NCBI GenBank assembly: GCA_030549335.1
Contig: CM060189.1
Span: 33,565,001-33,629,000 of the forward strand
Length of the DNA stretch: 64,000 nt
Source of the DNA: Pontederia crassipes
Lineage: Eukaryota; Streptophyta; Magnoliopsida; Commelinales; Pontederiaceae
Reading direction: 5' to 3'
A program made the translations under genes and the position numbers. The stretch's first letter is position 1. Every line of letters starts with the position of its first letter. The notes under the pieces are model-generated. The model was not told the origin of the DNA and did no database searches. It saw only the letters and a list, made by a program, of their open reading frames with translations. Below are positions 11,091-24,995 of this stretch, in pieces.

Positions 11091-11899
11091 TTATTACTTT
11101 TTTATAATAATTTAGTCCAAATAATTTTAAATAAAGAATTAAAATTTTGAGTTCAATTAAGATTAATCTATTCTTATATTTTCTTTTTTTCAAAGAGAAT
11201 GGACAAGTATATAATTTTAGAAAACTAAAAATTATCTTATAATGGTTTGTTATATGAACTAAAAAAAATAAATGGATAGTAAATTTATGAGAAGAATTTA
11301 ATTAGAAAGAAATTTTTTTACTATGAATAAAAATAAATTTCCTTTGCAAAATGTACAACTAATAAATTTCCTTTCTGAAACATAATTTGTTGTTTTTAAG
11401 TAAAAATAATTTAATTTGAGTACAGTTAATATTAAAATTTTAATTTCTAAATGATAGAATTTTAATTTCTAAAAGATAGTGGACAAGTATAATAAAATAA
11501 ATAATATTTTATTTTTTAAAAAACATTGTATTATTTCAGTAATAAAAAATAAATAATTCCATTTTATTATGATTACACTAAATAAAATATTAAATTTGAG
11601 TATGATTAAATATTTTTTTCTTTCTAAAAGGCAATGTACAAGAATAACAAAAGATTATACTATTATTTTATTTTAAAATTTTAAAAATAATTTAAAATGA
11701 AGAATTCAATTTGAGACAAATAAAAATAATATTTTCTTATAAAAGTAATTAAAATATTATAAATCATAAAATAATTCTATGTATTGAAAAAAAATTAATT
11801 AGTAAGAAGAAAAATAATTTAATTAGATGTTAGAGTTTTGGCATATTCAAATTGAATTTTGATCTTTTTAAAATAAGTAACATATTTGTAGAGATAGAC

Positions 11900-12440
11900 A
11901 ACAGATTGTGTCATACCGTATTGGGGCCGATTAAATTATGTTTGATTGATTGTGACACGACCCATTTTAAAAATAAGTCGTGTCATTTTGAATTGACATT
12001 ATGTCAATCCGACATGATTGGTGCATGATCCGACGGAGTTAACCGCGTTGGCTCATGTCGAATGACTCATTTATTTTGTCCAAAGTTAATTTATATAATA
12101 ATAAAATAATTAAAGTATTATAATATATGATATTAAAAATAATATATGGTATTATGATAACTAGATATATAACAAACTTTTTTAAATATAATATAGTTAT
12201 AACATATTATTAAATATTTAAATATGTAATAAAAATAAATTAATAATAAATAACGTGTTCATCGGATTAGACTCAATTCCTTGGCCCGATGTGGGCTCTT
12301 AACATCTTATTGGGCACTCCGGCACGGTCTAGACCGAGCCTAACTCAACTATTGTACCCGGACCAAGTTCGTATCGAGCATGGTTGGCTCGGTAAAATTT
12401 CATGAAGGCCGCGTGCCGGGCCTGACAGAATTTTATCTTT
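11900..12440. repeat. Nested GC-richer repeat patch
   Basis: Two GC-richer blocks (11905-12075 and 12240-12435) separated by AT-rich sequence carry words such as gtgacacgaccca, ccgtattggggcc and gccgcgtgccgggcctgaca. The two ends share a loosely inverted tgtca...ggcc pattern, which suggests a small non-autonomous DNA element nested in the hAT-like element. Borders not established. Confidence 0.3.
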
Positions 12441-13274
12441 ACCTATTTGTCACATTTAAGTGATAATAAATTAATTTTGATAATTATTAAAAAGTATAAT
12501 ATTATAATTATGTGTTACATTTTTATAATATCGATAATTTTTTTATAATAATTATATATTATAATATATTAATTATAAAGTATATAATTTTTATAATATT
12601 CGTCATCTTTTGATTTAGGACTAGTTATATATGAAAAGAGAATAAAATTTGGTAATAATATATTAGTCAATAAATTTATATTGAAATTAAATTTATACTA
12701 TTATATTAGTAATAATAAAAATAAATCTATTATTTAAATTAACATTCGGTAAAAAATATTTAATTGGTTGATTATTTTTGTAATAATTTATATATTAAAT
12801 TACTCTTAAATAATTATAAATAATATTATTATATAAAAAATTAGTTCAACTAGTTGACTCCCGGTTGAACCAGTCGAACCTCGACTCGGTCGGCACGTCG
12901 ATCCGATCTCCGATCCGATTTTTAAAACATTGCATATAACACATCCATCATTAGTGATTAAATTAAAATTTTGCAGTTCAATTGTTATAAAAATAAAAAT
13001 AAAAAATTGATTTAATGTAATAATAATTGATGAATTTAATGAGTTAAATGTAATAAATTATTTAATCTTATATTATGTGTACTTAAAAATAATATATCGT
13101 AATGCATAAGTAATTAATTGTGGGAAAGCACTAGTGCGACTCCAAGAAATCTTGCTGCCACTCCAAGAATCCATTTGCCCTTTTCACTTGATTTGTATAT
13201 TTTCTCATAGCAGTCTCATTCGTCTAAAAAAAGTGACAAATTTTTATTATTAAAATAACAGTCGCTACTCATCT

Positions 13275-13437
13275 TATATTTATATTTATATAAAGCTCAT
13301 GCATAAGAGGAAGTTACAAATTGCTCTCCATGCAACATTTTTGTTTATCTTTTTTCTCCTTTTTTTGTTGTTTATATATTTTTTTTCATGATTGGAATAT
13401 AAAGTGATATAAGCGTCATGCAGTTAAACTTCTTATA
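13275..13437 (+). repeat. Copy 1 of a three-copy dispersed duplication
   Basis: Contains tatataaagctcatgcataa, gaggaagttacaaattgctc and gattggaatataaagtgata ending atgcagttaaact. The same order recurs at 16393-16535 and, shorter, at 16539-16640. The 2.9 kb between copies 1 and 2 holds AT and CT microsatellites. Confidence 0.8.
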
Positions 13438-13440
13438 TTT

Positions 13441-13442
13441 AA

Positions 13443-13498
<56 letters not shown>
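13441..13498. repeat. (TA)n microsatellite
   Basis: About 28 uninterrupted TA units. Confidence 0.97.
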
Positions 13499-16300
<2,802 letters not shown>

Positions 16301-16339
16301 AAGAGGCCCTGCACTTTTATTTTATTCTTAATATAATAT

Positions 16340-16392
16340 TAAATATTTGTAAATTAGTTAAATTTTGCGCAAAGCACGAGGACGTTCCCTAG
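16340..16392 (+). mobile_element. Possible Helitron 3' end
   Basis: The sequence ttttgcgcaaagcacgagg, a short GC palindrome, is followed about 15 bases later by ttccctag and then T (CTAG at 16389-16392). Helitrons end in a short hairpin followed by CTRR and insert before T. No TC 5' terminus was identified upstream, so this is tentative. Confidence 0.35.
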
Positions 16393-16640
16393 TATTTATA
16401 TAAAGCTCATGCACAAGAGGAAGTTACAAATTGTTCTCCATGCAACATTGTTGTTTATCTTTTTTTTGTTGTTTACATATTTTTGCCATTTTCCGTGATT
16501 GGAATATAAAGTGATATAAGCATCATGCAGTTAAACTTCATGCACAAGAGGAAGTTACGAATTGCTCTCCATGCATACATATTTTTTTCATTTTTCCGTG
16601 ATTGGAATATAAAGTGATATAAGCGTCATGCAGTTAAACT
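16393..16640 (+). repeat. Copies 2 and 3 of the dispersed duplication
   Basis: Copy 2 (16393-16535) and a shorter tandem copy 3 (16539-16640) repeat the aagctcatgcacaagagg ... atgcagttaaact block of 13275-13437. Copy 2 starts right at the possible Helitron end. Confidence 0.8.
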
Positions 16641-16989
16641 TAGACGTCAATTTCTTTCATCTTCCAACATAGCTCTCCATGTTGAAATCAGCCGCATGCC
16701 TCCGTTGTGATTTATCTCTTTTCCCCATTTTTTGAATTCTTATTCATTTTAGTTCAGTTTTTTTCAAGTGGAGCTTTTCCAGTGGAGCAACGTCAAACGT
16801 TTGAGATGAGTGCATAGAGTAGTTAATTACTTTTATTTACTTGAACCTTCTTTGGTTTACTTTCAACTTGCGCCCTCCAACTATTTTGGAATATGAAAAG
16901 ATATCTTAATGTGAGAGTAATTATTTTTTACAGTTCACTAATTGAAATTTAAAGCCACTTTTCTTCTCGAAGATGAAAGAACGAGGAAC

Positions 16990-17598
16990 TTTCTCCCTTC
17001 CTCCAGTAGCCACGTCAGTGTCGTCTCTTTGTAACTTGGAGACATATTATGATTACAGATGGAAGATAAATCGTGAGTGCAAAGCATATGAAGAGACAGA
17101 GTTGAGTTTAAAAGTCGTTCCATGCCAATGCCACCGACGGGCGAACTGCATGTGTCAGCAGTGCACACGGCCGGACAGAACACCAACTTGTAGAGTTGAA
17201 CCGACAACGGATACTGGGACTCCCCTTAACGCTGCCAGTGGCGCGTACCGACGCTCGCCGTGCTCTTCCTCGACGTCAACGAGCCTCCACACGTTCGACG
17301 TGTCGTCGCAGAAGGTACGGACAGAGAACTCAATGTTGAGGTCCGTCGACACGCGGACGACGTCGACCACGGGAAGGCCGCAGTCTCCGTTGGCGCTCTG
17401 GAGCACGTAGAGCGGGCACACGCCGCCGCGTAAGGCGAGCGTGAGGCCGCCCTGGTATAAGCTGATGGGAAGGATGAAGTACGCATGTCCTGGGCGGAGG
17501 TTGCTGCCCTTCCTGTCGAGGACGAGGTCCGGAGGAGGAGTGACTGTTGCGTGTTATGGGAGGAACAAGGAGGCGTGCAAGGAGCACAGGAGGTTCAT
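16990..17598 (-). pseudogene. Kunitz-type protease inhibitor pseudogene
   Basis: The minus strand starts at ATG 17598 with a short hydrophobic leader (MNLLCSLHASLFLP), then TAA at 17556-17554. The same frame continues with the Kunitz (STI-like) fold: LVLDRKGSNLRPGHAYFILP, CPLYVLQSANGDCGLPV and VRVSTDLNIEFS ... NVWRLVDVEE. A frameshift near 17240 moves ATGSVKGSP to another frame, and a further shift leads to YKLVFCPAVC, the C-terminal Kunitz block. One stop and at least two frameshifts make it a pseudogene. Live members are secreted ~200-residue beta-trefoil inhibitors of serine proteases or amylase. The segment is GC-rich in AT-rich surroundings. It abuts a dirigent-like fragment on its 5' side. 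Confidence 0.8.
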
Positions 17599-17777
17599 CA
17601 GCAGGTTGTCGATCACCAGCATGTCCCCGAAGTTGATGGCCTCCGTGTCCTCGGGACCCCTCACCACGCGCATCGCCATCGGCTTGCCCCCGTCAACGTG
17701 TCGTGCAGGTAGCAGTTGGGTGTGCCCATCGGAGCCGCTGCTGCCGCCGTTGTCGAAGAAGGATCAGAAGTAGCCAT
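17599..17777 (-). pseudogene. Dirigent-like N-terminal fragment fused upstream of the Kunitz pseudogene
   Basis: The minus strand from ATG 17777 reads MGTPNCYLHDTLTG. After a one-base frameshift it reads GKPMAMRVVRGPEDTEAINF and GDMLVIDNLL. The order YLHD-G-P-A-V-G-FG-VIDN resembles the first strands of dirigent proteins, which direct stereoselective phenoxy radical coupling in the cell wall. It ends where the Kunitz ATG begins, so two unrelated gene starts lie head to tail on one strand with no intergenic gap. No signal peptide is seen. The dirigent call is by eye; it might instead be another small beta-barrel family. Confidence 0.5.
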
Positions 17778-17799
17778 GAACGAATATCTTATATATATA

Positions 17800-17925
17800 T
17801 ATATATTTCTTTAAGCATTATCATTTTTCTTTAAGCCATTAACGAAGTAGCCGTTATCGATAGCTCAATTTCAATGGACAGTTTGAAAACTCTATCCTTT
17901 AAGCATTATCATTTTTCTTTTTTGC
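17800..17925 (+). repeat. Short direct repeat
   Basis: The word taagcattatcatttttctt occurs twice, near 17812 and 17899, next to the broken Kunitz/dirigent-like unit. Confidence 0.6.
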
Positions 17926-17929
17926 TGTT

Positions 17930-19370
17930 ATTTGTATTTTATATACATTTCTTCTTCCATTCTCTCTCCTTTTAGTTATGCTACTACTTATAATGATCAT
18001 TTTTTTGGAAGAGATAAAGAGCTAGTGAAAATCCTCAAAACTATTATTAGTTTTTTATAATTAAATAGTATAAAAAATAAGTTATATTTGAGTTTATACT
18101 TATCATTGGCCACCATTAAAAATATAATACTTATTAACAACCTGAATTTTAAATAACATTCAAAGATGGACTTTAATTTTTTTTTAAGTTATAATATTTT
18201 TAAAGTAAGTTTACTGAAAGGAAAGTGGATAAAAAGATGGATGGAGGGTACAACTTATCACGGAGAAAGTTAGAATAATATGGTCGAAGAGGTTGCAAAA
18301 GATAAAAAAAATAATAATTCAGAGAGAATAATAAGCTCATATCCATAATAAAAAAACATTTATCAATAGTTTTTACTAAATAAATAACAATGTTAAATAA
18401 TTATATTTTTGTCATCATACTATAGGCACATGATAAAAAGAAATAAGTACTAAATAAGAACTTGCTCCACCAATTGAGGTATGGATTATTAAACTATAAT
18501 TTGAATACTATTGTTTTTATTAAAATAATGCTGCGATGAGCCTAGATTTTATTTATTTCCATTAATTTGTTATAAGAATAAATTGAAATTTTAGTTAAAA
18601 AAAATAAGAACATTTCTGGCGTAACACAATTGTCATGAAATTCTCTGTTTATATATTTCTATATGTGTATTAAAATACATTTGTGCCTACCTTTCTTTTG
18701 TCATCATGAAATATTAAACTTCTTACTTCTTTTGTTGAGTACCACACATATTTCAAATCTACTTATTACTTAATTATAGATATTAGATGATGGGGAGTTA
18801 TGATATAATAAAATGCTTTTTGGAAATTTTATTAGTTATAATATAAGAAGGTGGACAGTGTTTCATCTTTATATTTTTAATTTATTTTAATAGAATATGT
18901 ATAGTTTTATTTTAGTTTTATAAAATGGTGGGGAGAATATTATAATTTATAATATCATCAAATTTTATTATTAGATTTTTAATAATATTTTATTAGTATT
19001 TTTTACTTATAATATTATGTAATGTGAGAGGAAGATGAGTATAATATTAATGTCCGATTCATGGTAAGTCGGAAGGTAAATATAAGTATAGAAAAAAAGT
19101 GTGGGAAGAGGATAATAATATTGGGAAGTTAATAATTCTTTTCAAGAATTCGTAGAGCCATAAAAGCAATAATAGCATAATCTTGTTCCAATGAGGCTCT
19201 AAATCACCCAGCTATACCAATAATATTACTATTAATAAATCCATTGATATTAGTAATAATCATGATAATTGTTAATTTCATAGGATTTAATTGTTAATTT
19301 TCCTGAAGAAACTTTGATATTTAAACATTGCAAAAAATAAAAAAATTCATATGTTACAAATTTAACACAA
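17930..19370. other. AT-rich intergenic DNA
   Basis: No gene or element recognised. Confidence 0.5.
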
Positions 19371-19374
19371 AACT

Positions 19375-19490
19375 TTTTTTCAACCTTTCTTTCTTCACTC
19401 CTTCAATGATAGAGAGGTAAATACGATGCATACCAAGGACTTCTCCAGCAAGATCAAGATTTTTCTGATGAAAAGCATAAGTATAACACC
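19375..19490 (-). pseudogene. Unidentified coding-like fragment
   Basis: The minus strand is open with a protein-like reading, AFHQKNLDLAGEVLGMHR then IYLSIIEGVKKER. Upstream it runs into ataacaccccgaatccagtg, which looks like the border of an inserted repeat. No family recognised; may be an exon remnant or chance. Confidence 0.25.
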
Positions 19491-19729
19491 CCGAATCCAG
19501 TGTTGAGCCAGGCATGCCGAAGGGGATTAGGAGGCAACTGGTGTGATGTAGGGCAGGAGAATAACGAAGAGCAGGCTCGGATGCTGAGGATGGACTGAAC
19601 AATGGAACAGTCCTCGCGTGGATTACTTACCTGCTACGAAAAGATAGAGAGCTGCAGGGAGGATGGTGAGGAGGTTAAGGATGGGAGGACCGTATATAGG
19701 AAGATTATATATGAAGATCATTATGGGAG

Positions 19730-19989
19730 GAAGTTACGGATGCGAGAGGTCACATAGGAATATAGTAAGAGGAAGTTATGAAAATAAGATAAAAAAATAA
19801 AAAACAATTAAATAAAAAAAATTAGATCATCATCATCATATATATATATATATACACACATATAATCCTCATGTTTAAGGATTATATCTAATTTTTTTCT
19901 ATTTTTTATTTAATTATTTTTATTTTTTATCTTATTTTCATAACTTCCTCTTACCATATTCCTATATGACCTCTCGCATCCGTAACTTC
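19730..19989. repeat. Long inverted repeat (hairpin) of ~100-bp arms
   Basis: The left arm 19730-19826 (aagttacggatgcgagaggt ... attagat) and right arm 19885-19989 (atctaattt ... acctctcgcatccgtaactt in pattern) are nearly perfect inverted copies. The ~58-bp loop contains (ATC)n, (AT)n and acacaca. No terminal target duplication was found. It is either a foldback MITE or a long hairpin locus that could yield small RNAs if transcribed. Confidence 0.85.
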
Positions 19990-20369
19990 TTGAGACCAAT
20001 AATAATAATTTCAATAAGTTACCCTTTCCTCAGAATTGAATATGAATATAATTAATAGTATTTAATGAGTATCTTATAAGAACACGAAGAGGCCCATGGG
20101 AGTAAAAACATATGACAAATGGAAATGAACGCTCAGAAGCCTCATAAACCCATTAGTAATTTTTTTGCATGGTTAAAAAAACTCAATATTTATTATGGTT
20201 TTGTAACCGATTGAACTCATTATAATTGTAACTGAAAATTAGTGTCATTAGTAAAATGCAAAGAAAAAAAATAAAGTTCAATAATTCAAAAATTCAGCAA
20301 AAAAGATAAATGGAGACGGTGAAAAGAGAAGGCATGTGTCCTAATTACAAAACTGCCATTAGACCTTAG

Positions 20370-20370
<1 letters not shown>

Positions 20371-20427
<57 letters not shown>
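20371..20427. repeat. (TA)n microsatellite
   Basis: About 28 TA units; a second, shorter (AT)n run lies at 20555-20586. Confidence 0.97.
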
Positions 20428-20430
<3 letters not shown>

Positions 20431-20555
20431 TGATGCATTAATGGATGGATCATAGGGGAGTTACAAGAAAGAAAAAAAATGATGAAGGGATGAAAGCACT
20501 TAGAAAAAAGATAAAGCTCAATGATGCAATGTGAGCCTCTTCAATGCATCAGCTT

Positions 20556-20591
<36 letters not shown>

Positions 20592-20599
20592 ATTATAAT

Positions 20600-22320
20600 A
20601 TGAAGCATATTAGATTAATTATTATGAGAAATATTATTTATCTCTTAAATTATATATTTCATCTTATTATACTTTTTCTAGAGTATTATAGTATTGCACA
20701 ATCAAATAAAATAATATATTTCTTAAGGGAAAAAGGAATATGCTGCTCTCCTATTTAGCTGTAATTTACAGCAATTTAGATCTGCCATTCATTTTGGAGT
20801 AACTCCATCCTAACTATTGATGTCATATGCTTGAGCTCTCTCGTGGTAGTGATATAACAACGAGTTTATTTTCATGGGTCTAATTCTACCTCTTTTTTTA
20901 TCTGCTTTAATCTCTTTCCTCCGTGATAACCCGAGCCGTCGATTTGAATCTGACGATTGAAATAAGATAGTTGTACTTTACAGCCTTGTATGTGCGCTGC
21001 ACATCCATTGCCCCCATTTCTTAATTATTTTTTTATCACAATTAACTTAAATTATATAATTCCATATATAAAAAGTATCATTAATATATCATTAGGAGAA
21101 TATATTTCATGATCTTATTAATTGAATATGCTAAAATATCATTTTTCTTACTTTCAATCGATAATAAATATAATTTATTTTGATTATCATCGTAAATATA
21201 AGGAAAACAATATATTAATTATCATGAAAAATATATTTCTTTTTTCAATTATATGTTTCTCCGTATTATATTTTTTATATAATATTATTATATTTCATAA
21301 AAAATAGAATAATATCTTCAGTAATTATATTTAGTCCCAATTAACTTAAATTGTATAATTACATTATAAATATAATTTATTTGTATTATTTATATCACTA
21401 ATAATTTTATGATAATGCATTTAATTTTGATTTTAAACATATTTTTTTCGTATTTAAATATAAAGTCGATATGATTTTGGTAACTATAATTAATGCTTTT
21501 TGCATTATAATTGAACAAAAATATAAACAATTTATCCTTTATGTCAATAATAATTTAAAAATTATTAAAATTATTTGTGAACTCACTGCAAATTTAATTT
21601 GGCTCCGCGACTGCCAAGCCTTCAAAAGAGGTGACCCGATCCGATCCGATCAAAATCGAGCAGGTTGAGTCGGGTCCGGAGTTCCCCCATTGCCCTGGAA
21701 AGACCAAGATAGGCTATCCAACATAATGGCCAATATATGCCTTTGAGATCCTAAAGTTGGCATTCGCTGATTTATTATATTAACTTGAATATTTTTGCTT
21801 CTCTCTCTCTATATATACACACATACATCCACCAAGAAGTTACACTTACTATAGTCACCAATCAAAGTTCAAAATGTAGTCTGTATTGTTCTCAAGTAAT
21901 AAGTAAGCTAGAAGACTTGCTGCATTAAAACCTATCATTCTGAAAGTGCAATTCCAAGAAACAAGACCTCAATCATGAATTCTAAATTTTAAAATTTTTA
22001 AAGCATCATGAATTCCAATTAGTATGATTTTTTAATCCACTGAAGGAACTCCATCACAAACAATGTGAGGCCATTATCCCGAGAGAATTATTTCCGTGAG
22101 CATTGATTTAGAAAACATGCAGGGAAAATAGTCATGCAAGATATCTTTCTAAATTTACAATCTCATGCACCCAGAATGGAGTGCATCGGCAGAAACAGCA
22201 AAGCCTTCAGGATAATAAAAACATAAACATTGTTTCTTACCAATAATTTATCAATTAAGTTATCTAGCTTTAGATGAAAAATAATCAAGAAACTTAAGGT
22301 CTCTAGCAATGATCCTTTGG
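20600..22320. other. AT-rich intergenic DNA
   Basis: No gene supported. Bases 21600-21700 contain a GC-richer patch (gacccgatccgatccgatc ... gagtcgggtccgg) similar in style to the GTCGGGTC-rich repeats at 36.4-37.1 kb. Confidence 0.5.
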
Positions 22321-22321
22321 T

Positions 22322-23322
22322 TGTTGGAGCAAAGTTTTAACGTTATATAAAATTATATTTTTGAATATCAAAGTTGTAGAGAATCATGTCAGGTATCCAT
22401 AGCATATGAGATTATCTAATTTGGATAACTGATGTAAATAGTTATGCTCAAAATAGTGTAGATCGATCAACTTGCTGATCGAAGCAAAGAAGGCCCGTCG
22501 ACCAATTAATGCGGAGCTTGCCCCGATCGACGTCGAGATGATATCGGTCGATGTACCGATCGACCGATCAAGCACAGAAGCTGAAGAAATTACATAACAG
22601 TCACGTAGATCGATCGATCGGTCCAGATGTGCAGTCGACCAGTCTTCGGATCAAATGAACAATAACTATTAATTTTGAAGGAAAAATTTTTGGAACAAAT
22701 TTTGGACGAATTTTTCACGTACCGAAGGCTATAAAAGGAGTGCCAAAGACAGAAGCAAAGACACACATCCATGCATTGAAGCAAAACTTCAAGAAATAAA
22801 AAAAAAGACATTTTTTCTTGAAGTTATCATTGTAAAGTTCTCTTTTTTTCTCTCTTCTCTTCTCTTCTTGTGAATTTGTCATTGTAAAAAGACAAATCAT
22901 TTTCAGAAAGATTGTTAGAGCTCCTGTATGAAAGAGGTTCAAAATATTACCTCTTGAGCGAGAGAAAAGATTAACTTCCTAGGATGAGAGATTTGCCTTG
23001 CCTCTCGAAGCGAAAAAAATGTGGTTGTATAAAGGACTTTTCTTCCTTGCTCTATTTAGAACAAATGAAGTGTTTTAGTGGAATCTCTGAGGATCTCGAT
23101 GTCGAGAAGTCAAAACGGGAGCGTAGGCCAAGGTGTGACCAAACCTCATCAACAATCACCGTGTGCTTGTGTTTGATTTTCTCTCTCTCTTTTATATTAT
23201 GATTGTGACACTATTTAAGTTGTATTAATTTAAAAAGGTTTTAAGAATTAATTTTAAGCTTCCTTTGTGAAATCGATATTTTTGAATTGAACATCAATTC
23301 ACCTCCCCCCCTTTGATATCCT
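22322..23322 (+). repeat. 5' LTR of the decayed Sirevirus-like element
   Basis: Starts TGTTGGAGC and ends near gatatccta before the degenerate primer-binding site. It contains gatcgatcgatcggtcc, gtcgaccagtctt and gatcgaccgatcaag palindrome-rich sequence upstream of a putative TATA (ggctataaaagg, near 22726). Confidence 0.75.
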
Positions 23323-23426
23323 AGTATTAGAGCGAGTTGTTCTTGTTTTAAAATTTAATCATTTTTTAGATCAAACCATTTTAAGATTTAATTATCTTAT
23401 TTTAAAATTTAACCATCTTAAGAGCT

Positions 23427-24272
23427 ATGGCTCAAGCAAATTTAGTTTTGTCGAAGGACAATCAATCAGTCGTCCTCCCCTTTTAAATGCATCAAATTTT
23501 GCATATCGAAAAATTATAATTCAAGCATACATTTGTTCTATTGATATTGACATGTGGGACATCGTTGAAAAATATTATTATCTACATGAAAATTTACCTA
23601 CAATTTTTGCCGAAAGAGATTTTTTTTAAAAAAACTCGATTGGAAAGCCGAAAATATTTTTTATTGTGCTTTCTGTTCAACGGAATTTAATTGAATTTCT
23701 ATTTGTGAAAGTGCAACTGAAATTTGAAATAAACTCATCACTACGTATGAAGGAACATATAAAGTTATAGAATCTAAATTGAGTATTTTAATCATCAATA
23801 TGATTCTTTCAAAATGCATGATAATGAATCCATAAATGATATGGTTGCACAATTTAATAATATCTTGAATAGATTAACCTCCTTGAGCAAGCCAAGAATT
23901 AATCCCCAAAAAGTAAAAAATATTCTCAAGTCTCTCTCCTTCAAATGGCATACGAGAGGACTGTGATTGAAGAAAAATATTTGAACAAATTGAATTTTGA
24001 TGATTTTATTGGTTCACTTCTAATTTATGAGATCTCAATCCAAGAAGATCAAGAAGAAAAATCCAAGAAAACATTGACATTGAACACAAATACAAAAGAA
24101 GAAGATTCAAGTGAAGAAAAAGTGGACGAAAAGAAACTTGCACTCTACACAAAAAAATTAGATAAATATCTCAAGTTGGTTAAAAAGAAAAATAAGAATG
24201 AGAAACCAATAAAAAGATCATACAAACAACACAAAAAAGAGACATCTCATAAAGGGAAAAAAGAAAAAATAT
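23427..24272 (+). pseudogene. Copia gag remnant
   Basis: Starts MAQANLVLSKDNQS and is broken by many stops. Gag blocks include KMHDNESINDMVAQFNNILN, PQKVKNILKSLSFKWH and a C-terminal acidic/lysine-rich segment EEKYLNKLNFDDFIGSL ... KKLALYTKKLDKYLKL. These align by eye with the gag of the Sirevirus-like element at 45 kb. The first zinc knuckle seen in that element is absent here. Confidence 0.8.
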
Positions 24273-24766
24273 GAAGAGCCAAGTGAAATAAGTGATTCAT
24301 CAAGCTCTTTTAATGATAAAGCATACTTATACGTAATGACATACGACGATGAGGTAAATTTTTAGTTCTTCAGATTCAAATTATGACTCATCGAATTCTT
24401 CTAAAGAAAATATTTCTTTAGATGTAAATAAAGAACTTTCCTCCCTTATAAAAAAATATTTCTCACTTAAAGAGGAAAATAAGAAATTACTACATGAGAT
24501 TGAAAACTTAAAAGAAGAAAATGATACATGTTGTATGGAAAATGAAAAACTAAAAAATAAAATTGACACTTTAAAAAGTACACATGCTTGTGAAATTATA
24601 AAACTAGCATGTTCTTTAGAAAAAGTAAAGAAGGAAAATACTTTTTTTAAAAAATCACAAAATAAGATTATTTCTCACAACGAAAAATAATCTTAGGAAT
24701 CATTTTGTACATAGAAACTCTTATTGAAAATATAAACATTCCTACGATAGAAAATCACATTTTAAA

Positions 24767-24808
24767 TGTTTTACATGTGGATCTTATGGTCATTACGTAT
24801 ATCAATGC
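24767..24808 (+). other. Gag zinc knuckle remnant
   Basis: Encodes CFTCGSYGHYVYQC, the CX2CX4HX4C nucleic-acid-binding knuckle, in an otherwise broken frame. Confidence 0.8.
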
Positions 24809-24995
24809 GAAATAAAAAAATCATCACAACATGGAATGATATGGGTTTCAAAAGGAACCATTACTAACAAAATTGGACTCAAATAAGTTTATATACCAAA
24901 GATTAAATGATTATTTTTCAGGTGTGCCTCACATGCAAATCAAAGGACGAATGCAAATGTGACGGCACAAAGGTTATAGTAAAAGTATCATTGGG

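Larger units (their letters stand above)
8234..12932. mobile_element. hAT-like non-autonomous DNA transposon, ~4.7 kb
   Basis: The 13-bp termini caatgttttaaaa at 8234-8246 and ttttaaaacattg at 12920-12932 are perfect inverted repeats. The flanks catataag (8226-8233) and catataac (12933-12940) match at 7 of 8 positions, fitting the 8-bp target duplication of hAT elements. Both ends carry subterminal GC-richer repeats around ggttgaaccgg. No transposase ORF is present: the interior is AT-rich with a ~570-bp repeat array and a nested GC-richer patch. The alternative is two unrelated termini of one MITE family. Confidence 0.55.

Noticed and set aside
16973..17410. 145-residue plus-strand frame over the Kunitz region
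   Set aside because: It is antisense to the Kunitz-like reading, has no recognisable domain, and follows from the GC-rich composition.
21122..21668. AT-rich open frames of 60-65 codons
   Set aside because: Composition is that of the flanking AT-rich DNA (Ile/Asn/Lys/Tyr only), with no domain or conserved pattern.
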